Origin: an uncultured beta proteobacterium | GTDB lineage: Bacteria > Pseudomonadota > Gammaproteobacteria > Burkholderiales > SG8-39 | Reading direction: 5' to 3' | NCBI GenBank assembly: GCA_902826155.1 | Contig: CADEDU010000056.1 | Coordinates: 1 to 46,831 of the forward strand | DNA length: 46,831 nt | Shown: positions 42,316 to 46,831 of the stretch, one piece after another | How the letters are laid out: each line of letters opens with the position of its first letter | How positions within the stretch are numbered: position 1 is the first letter of the stretch | Notes under the pieces: generated by a model | What the model was told of the DNA's origin: nothing | Databases searched by the model: none | What the model saw: only the letters and a program-made list of their open reading frames with translations | Translations under genes and position numbers: made by a program

Positions 42316-43110
42316 TTACTCGACGCGCACCGCCGCGGTGTCGTCGGCGACAGCCGGACTCCAACTCATCGCGCGGTAGTCGAAGCCTTGGGCGATCGTC
42401 GGCTTGACGATCTGGAAGTAGGGTGACACGTCGAAATCGCGGGGCACGTACAGGCTGTGATGCCGGATGTGCAGTTGCTCGCGCAGCACACGCGCCCCGG
42501 CCGGATTTTCACGCGCCTGAACCGTGATGTTGGGCAGGATCGGATAGCCCACCGACTCGAACGCCTGCGCGATCAGTGTCGAGCAGATCGCGCGCGTGGG
42601 GTCGCCGCTGCCGAGCGCCAGCATGCGGCGTCGCCAGCGCGCGGGCACCGGCGGCATCGGCAGCAGGTAGCGCGCCAGATCGATGATGTGCTTGAGATCG
42701 TAGTGATTGCCGATGCGCGCGATCACGTAGTCGATCACTCTGCGCCGGTCGTCATACGACAGTCCCACCGGACGGCAGATGCGCGTATGAAAGCCGGCGT
42801 AATCGCTCAGCTTCAGCGAATGCACGCCCGCGATGATGTCGGCTTCCACCATGGTCGGTGCTTCATCGTCGGGGGTCGAACGGCCAAATGCCTCGCCGAC
42901 GTAGATCGCCGCGTGCGACCACGTCGATTGGGTGAGGTACTTGATCGCGACGCTGAAGCGCGAGGCACCTTCCACCAGCAGCACGTCGCCGGGCATGAGC
43001 GTGGCAGCGAGACGATCGGCGGTGCTGGTGGCGAGTTGGGTGCGGCCGCGTGCCGGCCGCGCGAGAAATCGAGCCAGCCGCGCGCCGATGCCATCGAGCA
43101 GGATGCCCAC
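42316..43110 (-). CDS. YiiX-like permuted NlpC/P60 cysteine peptidase or amidase
   Basis: A protein of about 264 residues with a permuted papain-like fold. The His is in TWSHAAIYVGEA and the catalytic Cys in RAICSTLIAQAFES, the order typical of YiiX/YaeF-type enzymes. Such proteins act on peptidoglycan peptides or lipid amides. GTG at 43110 is chosen because the upstream frame (open to 43302) is low-complexity; no ribosome site is clear, so the start is uncertain. It follows the FAD oxidoreductase gene on the same strand. Confidence 0.75.
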   Translation of the reverse strand: MGILLDGIGARLARFLARPARGRTQLATSTADRLAATLMPGDVLLVEGASRFSVAIKYLTQSTWSHAAIYVGEAFGRSTPDDEAPTMVEADIIAGVHSLKLSDYAGFHTRICRPVGLSYDDRRRVIDYVIARIGNHYDLKHIIDLARYLLPMPPVPARWRRRMLALGSGDPTRAICSTLIAQAFESVGYPILPNITVQARENPAGARVLREQLHIRHHSLYVPRDFDVSPYFQIVKPTIAQGFDYRAMSWSPAVADDTAAVRVE

Positions 43111-43204
43111 GATGCGACCGGGATAAAGGGTGGGGGTGAGGAGGAGGGATGAGGAGGAGAGATGAGGCGGCGCGCAGCTCCGCGCGTGGACCGGTGGTGT
43201 CGCC

Positions 43205-44635
43205 TCAGACTGTCGCGGCGGTTTCCGTGGTTCGCACGTATGCGCCCTGGCGCGCCAGTTCGCGTTGGATCTCGCGGACCGCGAGCGCGCGCGGTTCGAC
43301 ACCTCGGTCGGCCGCCAGCGCGGCGGCCACGCCGGCCGCGTGGCCCGTCATCCAGCACTGCGGAATTTCGCGCAGGAACGAGTGCGAGTTCGGATCGCAT
43401 GATAAGTGGCGGCCCCCGACCAGCAGTCCATCGAGGTGCTGCGGCACCAGCGCGCCGTACGGAATCGAGATGCTCGGGAACTTCACTCCCGGCGAAGGCG
43501 AGACACCGACTTCATTCGCCGCAGGGGCGGCGCGAGTCCAGTCGGCGCGGGTGACGCGCTCGACGCCGATCAGCCGCCGGCTATGGCGCACGCCCATCTG
43601 CGGCGCCGAGAGCATCACGTAGGCGTTGGCGAATCCCGGTGCGTGCGCTTTGTAGAACGCCAGATGCGCCATCATCAGCCGGCGCGATTCCCATTCCACT
43701 GCGGTGAGATCGTCGACATCGAGTGCCGAGTAGCCGGATTTGCGCGGCCCCATGAACACCGCCACGTCGTCGCGCCATGACACGAACGGCTTCTCGAAGT
43801 GTCCAACGGACTCCCGGCCGCGCGTCATGAACACGCTGAACTGCTCGGCTTGGGTCGCGCGAAACTCCAGCCACTGATTCATGTCGACGCCGGCGAACAG
43901 CCAGGCGGTGTTCATGCAGTGATGGATATCGTCGGCGTCGATATCGGACTCGAAGGCGGCGCCCGCCCGTGCGAAGATGTCGCCATCGCCGGTTGCATCG
44001 ACCACCACTTTCGCGCGAATCGCCTTGCGCCCCTCCTTGCTCTCGAACACCACGCCGCGCACGGCGTTGTCGGCGACGATCGGTGCGGCAACCCAGGCGT
44101 GCAGCAGCAGATCGACCTTGTGCTCACGCAGGATCTGCATGGAAACGAACTTCAACCACTCCGGGTCGATGGTCGGCGACCAGGTCACCACGCCGTGAAA
44201 CGCGGCGGTGCGCAGCGCCCAGTGCGCGGCCAGTTCCGGATTGCGTGAGCCCCAGAGCTGCGTTTGTGGTCCGGCGATCGCGTCGCGCGGCAGGCGGTCG
44301 AGCAGTTCCTGGCCGATGCCGGTGATGACCGCGCGGCCGTCCCAGTCGGACATGCGATCGATCCAGATGACCAGGCCGCCAGTCGACAGGCCGCCGAGAT
44401 GGTTGTAGCGCTCGGTGAGCATCACGCGCGCTCCGGTGCGTGCCGCCGCCACGGCTGCTGCGGTGCCGGCCGGGCCGCCGCCCACCACCAGCACGTCGGT
44501 CTCGGCATGGACCGGCAATTCGCGCGAGGGCTCCAGGTAGATTCCCAGCCCGCCGCGCGCGCGTTTCTCGCGGGCCGCATCGGCGAACACCTCGGACTGG
44601 AAGAACACCCGCTGCTTCGGCGCTGCATCGCTCAT
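43205..44635 (-). CDS. FAD-dependent oxidoreductase (FAD_oxidored family)
   Basis: A 476-residue flavoprotein. The FAD loop VVGGGPAGTAAAVAAARTGA is at about residues 49-68, then a TERYNHLGG motif and ATGDGDIFARAGA near residue 212. A C-terminal block LLVGGRHLSCDP and CWMTGHAAGVAAAL completes the FAD site. The family includes fumarate-reductase-like dehydrogenases of uncertain substrates. It lies between the enolase-superfamily gene and the YiiX-like gene, 63 bases after the former, so all three may form one operon. Confidence 0.85.
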   Translation of the reverse strand: MSDAAPKQRVFFQSEVFADAAREKRARGGLGIYLEPSRELPVHAETDVLVVGGGPAGTAAAVAAARTGARVMLTERYNHLGGLSTGGLVIWIDRMSDWDGRAVITGIGQELLDRLPRDAIAGPQTQLWGSRNPELAAHWALRTAAFHGVVTWSPTIDPEWLKFVSMQILREHKVDLLLHAWVAAPIVADNAVRGVVFESKEGRKAIRAKVVVDATGDGDIFARAGAAFESDIDADDIHHCMNTAWLFAGVDMNQWLEFRATQAEQFSVFMTRGRESVGHFEKPFVSWRDDVAVFMGPRKSGYSALDVDDLTAVEWESRRLMMAHLAFYKAHAPGFANAYVMLSAPQMGVRHSRRLIGVERVTRADWTRAAPAANEVGVSPSPGVKFPSISIPYGALVPQHLDGLLVGGRHLSCDPNSHSFLREIPQCWMTGHAAGVAAALAADRGVEPRALAVREIQRELARQGAYVRTTETAATV

Positions 44636-44698
44636 GAGTTCATCTCGCAGGAAATCGATCGATGGGCCGGTTCGGCGTGGGAGCGCGCCGGACTCGGT

Positions 44699-45787
44699 TC
44701 AGTCGAGCTTCAATTGGAACTCGCCGCGCGCGCCATCGGCAAGCGCCAGGCCATGACCGGCGATCTCGCGCATGACGAGCGTGCCGTCGCCGCGAAGCGC
44801 AGGCCAGCCGGCAAACAGCGGCTCGGCGAGCGGAAATTCTTCGAGCCAGGTGACGCTGGGCGCGGCGGCGGCGACATGCACGAACAGCCCGGGCAGGAAA
44901 TGCGGCGAGACCTCGATGCCGAACGCCTGCGCCACGCGTGCGACTCGCAGCACTTCGGTGAGTCCGCCCATCATCGCCAGGTCGGGCTGCGCCAGACCGA
45001 TGATCTTCTCGGCCAGCAGCGGCAGGATCTCGCCCGTGCCTTGCAGATGTTCGCCGGTGGCGATCAACCCGGGAAACGCCTGGGCAAGCTGGCGGTGCCC
45101 GGCGATGTCGTCGGCAGCGAGCGGTTCTTCCACGAACAACGCGCGATGATCACGGGCCATCGCGAGCAGTCGATGCGCCATGGTCGGCGTGCATTTCTCA
45201 TTGGCGTCGACCATGTACTCCACGCTTGCCGGGAGCGCTTCCGCGACGGCGCGCAGCACGGCCTCGTCGCTGCGCCGGCCGTTCACGCGCGGCTTTACGC
45301 CTGTCAGTCCACGCGTGACGTGCTCGCGTGCGACGGCGACGACTTCATCGGGCGATTGCGTTGCGGTGAATCCGCCTGAACCGTACACCCGCACGTTGCG
45401 TGGCGCGCCTCCCATCGCGATGCCCATCGGCACGCCGAGGCGCTTCGCGTACGCATCCCAGATGGCCACGTCGAGCGAGGACATCCCGAGGAAATTCGGT
45501 CCGCGTCGGGTGCGGTTGAGCGCGCCGGCCATTCGTGTCCAGGTCGATTCGGGGTGATGCAGCGGCTGCCCGATCAGCGTGCGCTCGGCAAGGTGGCGCG
45601 CGGCGCGCACGGCAACCTCGGCTCCGCCGGTCGGCACGAAAGCCAAACCCAGGCCGGTAGTGCCCTCAGCGAGCGCCAGGTCGGTGACGATCACATCGAC
45701 GATCGCGACGCCCGAGCCGCCGACCGGTTTGGGTAATCGATAGCGCAGCAGGTCGACCTGGACTCGGGCAATGGTTGAGGCGGTCAC
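44699..45787 (-). CDS. Enolase-superfamily enzyme (mandelate racemase/muconate lactonising type)
   Basis: A 362-residue protein with an MLE-type N-terminal cap and an (alpha/beta)8 barrel. Metal ligands are seen in YMVDANEK (Asp), LFVEEPLA (Glu) and ATGEHL (Glu); the end-of-strand-2 site reads VKPRV, a K-x-R instead of the usual K-x-K, and the general-base region has SPHFLPG. GTG at 45787 has AAGGA seven bases upstream; the frame is open to 45904 without signal. It would abstract a proton next to a carboxylate, as dehydratase, racemase or cycloisomerase. Its FAD-oxidoreductase neighbour suggests a short catabolic operon. Confidence 0.87.
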   Translation of the reverse strand: MTASTIARVQVDLLRYRLPKPVGGSGVAIVDVIVTDLALAEGTTGLGLAFVPTGGAEVAVRAARHLAERTLIGQPLHHPESTWTRMAGALNRTRRGPNFLGMSSLDVAIWDAYAKRLGVPMGIAMGGAPRNVRVYGSGGFTATQSPDEVVAVAREHVTRGLTGVKPRVNGRRSDEAVLRAVAEALPASVEYMVDANEKCTPTMAHRLLAMARDHRALFVEEPLAADDIAGHRQLAQAFPGLIATGEHLQGTGEILPLLAEKIIGLAQPDLAMMGGLTEVLRVARVAQAFGIEVSPHFLPGLFVHVAAAAPSVTWLEEFPLAEPLFAGWPALRGDGTLVMREIAGHGLALADGARGEFQLKLD

Positions 45788-45884
45788 GCGGGGATCCTTG
45801 CGGCGAGAGGAGCGAGTCGGGGGATGGCGGGTAAAACGGGGCGCCGGGAGTATCTGAGCCCGCATAGTAAACTGGGTGCGTGCC

Positions 45885-46831
45885 ATGACCCGTATCCTCG
45901 TCATCCAATACAGTCAGACGGGCCAGCTCGGCGCGATCACGCGTTCGATGATGGCGCCGCTTGCCGCACATCGCGACGTGCGCATCGACTGGCAATCGAT
46001 CGAACCCGATCCGCCGTATCCGTTTCCGTGGGGGCTGCTGTCGTTTCTCGATGCTTTTCCAGAGTCGATCTATCTCGATCCGCCGGCGATCAAGCCGCCC
46101 GCGTTCGATGCCGATGCGCCCTACGATCTGATCGTGCTCGCCTATCAGGTCTGGTTCCTGGCGCCATCGCTGCCGATCACAGCGTTCCTTCGTTCGGCTC
46201 ATGCGCGGGTGTTGTGCGGCAAGCGTGTGATCACCGTGATCGGATGCCGCAACATGTGGACCACGGCGCATCGCACGATGAGCGCGCTGTTGCGCGAAGC
46301 GGGCGCGCACCACATCGACAACGTGGTGCTGACCGACCAGGGGCCGATGTGGTCGACGTTCATCACCACCCCATGGTGGCTGCTGACCGGCAACAAGGGC
46401 CCGCTGCTCGGGTTCCTTCCCGAGGCCGGCGTGAGTCATGGGGACATCACGCGAGCCGCGCGTTTCGGCCGCGCGCTCGCCGATGCGCTGCCGGCGATCA
46501 CGCGGGGCGAATCGGGGCCGTTTCTGCGCGGGCTGGCGGCGGTGCAGGTCAATCGCTTTACGCTGATCGGCGAGCGCATCGGCGAGCGCAGTTTTCGCAT
46601 TTGGGGGCGGCTGGTGCGTGCCGCCGGACGGCCGGGCGCCTGGCTGCGCAAACCCATCCTGATCGTCTATGCGCTGTTCCTGATCACCGCGATCTGCACG
46701 ATTCTGCCCATCACCATGACCGTTGCCGCCATTGCAGCGCGCTTCAGCCGCCGGCTTGGCGAGGAAGCTGTCGCACTCGAGGCGCCATCCGGGTCGTCAG
46801 GGGAGCGGCTGCCCGTCTATGATCGCGTCTA
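45885..46831 (+). CDS. Flavodoxin-like protein with C-terminal membrane segment (partial)
   Basis: An open frame from ATG 45885 to the right edge of the window, 315 residues so far. It begins MTRILVIQYSQTGQLGAITR, the phosphate-binding loop pattern of flavodoxin-like proteins, and a hydrophobic stretch of about 25 residues (ILIVYALFLITAICTILPIT) lies near residue 265. This resembles proteins annotated as dialkylresorcinol-condensing enzymes (DarA-like), so a role in a lipid or polyketide pathway is possible. It is divergent from the enolase-superfamily gene across 97 bases. The end is missing. Confidence 0.7.
   Translation, partial: MTRILVIQYSQTGQLGAITRSMMAPLAAHRDVRIDWQSIEPDPPYPFPWGLLSFLDAFPESIYLDPPAIKPPAFDADAPYDLIVLAYQVWFLAPSLPITAFLRSAHARVLCGKRVITVIGCRNMWTTAHRTMSALLREAGAHHIDNVVLTDQGPMWSTFITTPWWLLTGNKGPLLGFLPEAGVSHGDITRAARFGRALADALPAITRGESGPFLRGLAAVQVNRFTLIGERIGERSFRIWGRLVRAAGRPGAWLRKPILIVYALFLITAICTILPITMTVAAIAARFSRRLGEEAVALEAPSGSSGERLPVYDRV

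Noticed and set aside
40049..42364. A 771-codon open frame antisense to the S8 peptidase
   Set aside because: Its product is low-complexity, rich in Arg, His and Gly, as expected from the complement of a GC-rich gene. The sense frame has the catalytic triad and signal peptide.
1..46831. CRISPR arrays, tRNA or rRNA genes, insertion sequences, prophage
   Set aside because: No direct-repeat/spacer pattern, cloverleaf, transposase or phage protein was recognised on either strand.

Overview
The window is high-GC, densely packed bacterial chromosome. The protein families (SoxAXYZB with a mono-heme SoxA, SoeABC, LivFGH-type transporters, HpsN/HisD-like dehydrogenase) suggest a sulfur-oxidising betaproteobacterium, probably Burkholderiales-like. 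That placement is an inference from family content; there is no rRNA or other phylogenetic marker. No tRNA, rRNA, CRISPR array, insertion sequence or prophage gene was seen.

Layout. (1) 1-6711, minus strand: an outer-membrane barrel protein, an amidase, an NMT1/4,5-dihydroxyphthalate-decarboxylase-like binding protein and a branched-chain-amino-acid-type ABC transporter (binding protein, LivG, LivF, partial LivH), which looks like an uptake and hydrolysis operon for an amide or aromatic compound. (2) 6991-8103: alanine dehydrogenase. (3) 8112-12992, minus strand: tusA-soeABC, a sulfur carrier and the cytoplasmic sulfite-oxidising molybdoenzyme. (4) 13193-35479, plus strand: a long sulfur-oxidation island: tandem thioredoxin, DsrE3A-like protein, HDAC-family deacetylase, YeeE/SoxT-type sulfur transporter, a lipoate-assembly block (lipS1-lipT-lipS2-sLpl-lipX), a second DsrE3 protein, shdrC1-B1-A-hyp-C2-B2, a small cysteine-containing protein, the lipoate-binding protein LbpA, an ArsR-type persulfide sensor, a MaoC-like hydratase, then soxY-soxZ-dsrE-soxA-soxX-soxB. 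(5) 35482-46831: accessory metabolism: HpsN/HisD-like dehydrogenase, Rieske oxygenase, quinone oxidoreductase, subtilisin-like autotransporter, YiiX-like amidase, FAD oxidoreductase, enolase-superfamily enzyme, and a flavodoxin-like protein cut by the window end.

How it works together (inference from known systems): SoxXA/YZ/B oxidise thiosulfate in the periplasm. No soxCD is present here, so sulfane sulfur would be passed inward through the YeeE/SoxT-type transporter, relayed by DsrE3 proteins and TusA to the sHdr complex with lipoyl-LbpA, released as sulfite and oxidised to sulfate by SoeABC. The lipoate for LbpA is made and attached by the dedicated LipS1/LipS2/sLpl set. The ArsR protein has the two cysteines (41 and 107) of SqrR/BigR sensors. 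A nearly identical AT-rich element with the core CTAATATAC lies upstream of both dsrE3 genes (14324-14344 and 22643-22662), in one case overlapping a good sigma-70 promoter; it is the best candidate operator for this regulator.

The most unusual points are the HDAC-family gene that lies in the same frame as dsrE3A behind a single TAG, the amidotransferase-like LipX that lacks catalytic Cys and Glu, a MaoC hydratase between the sulfur sensor and soxY, a cysteine-containing unknown gene between shdrB2 and lbpA, and the shared operator.
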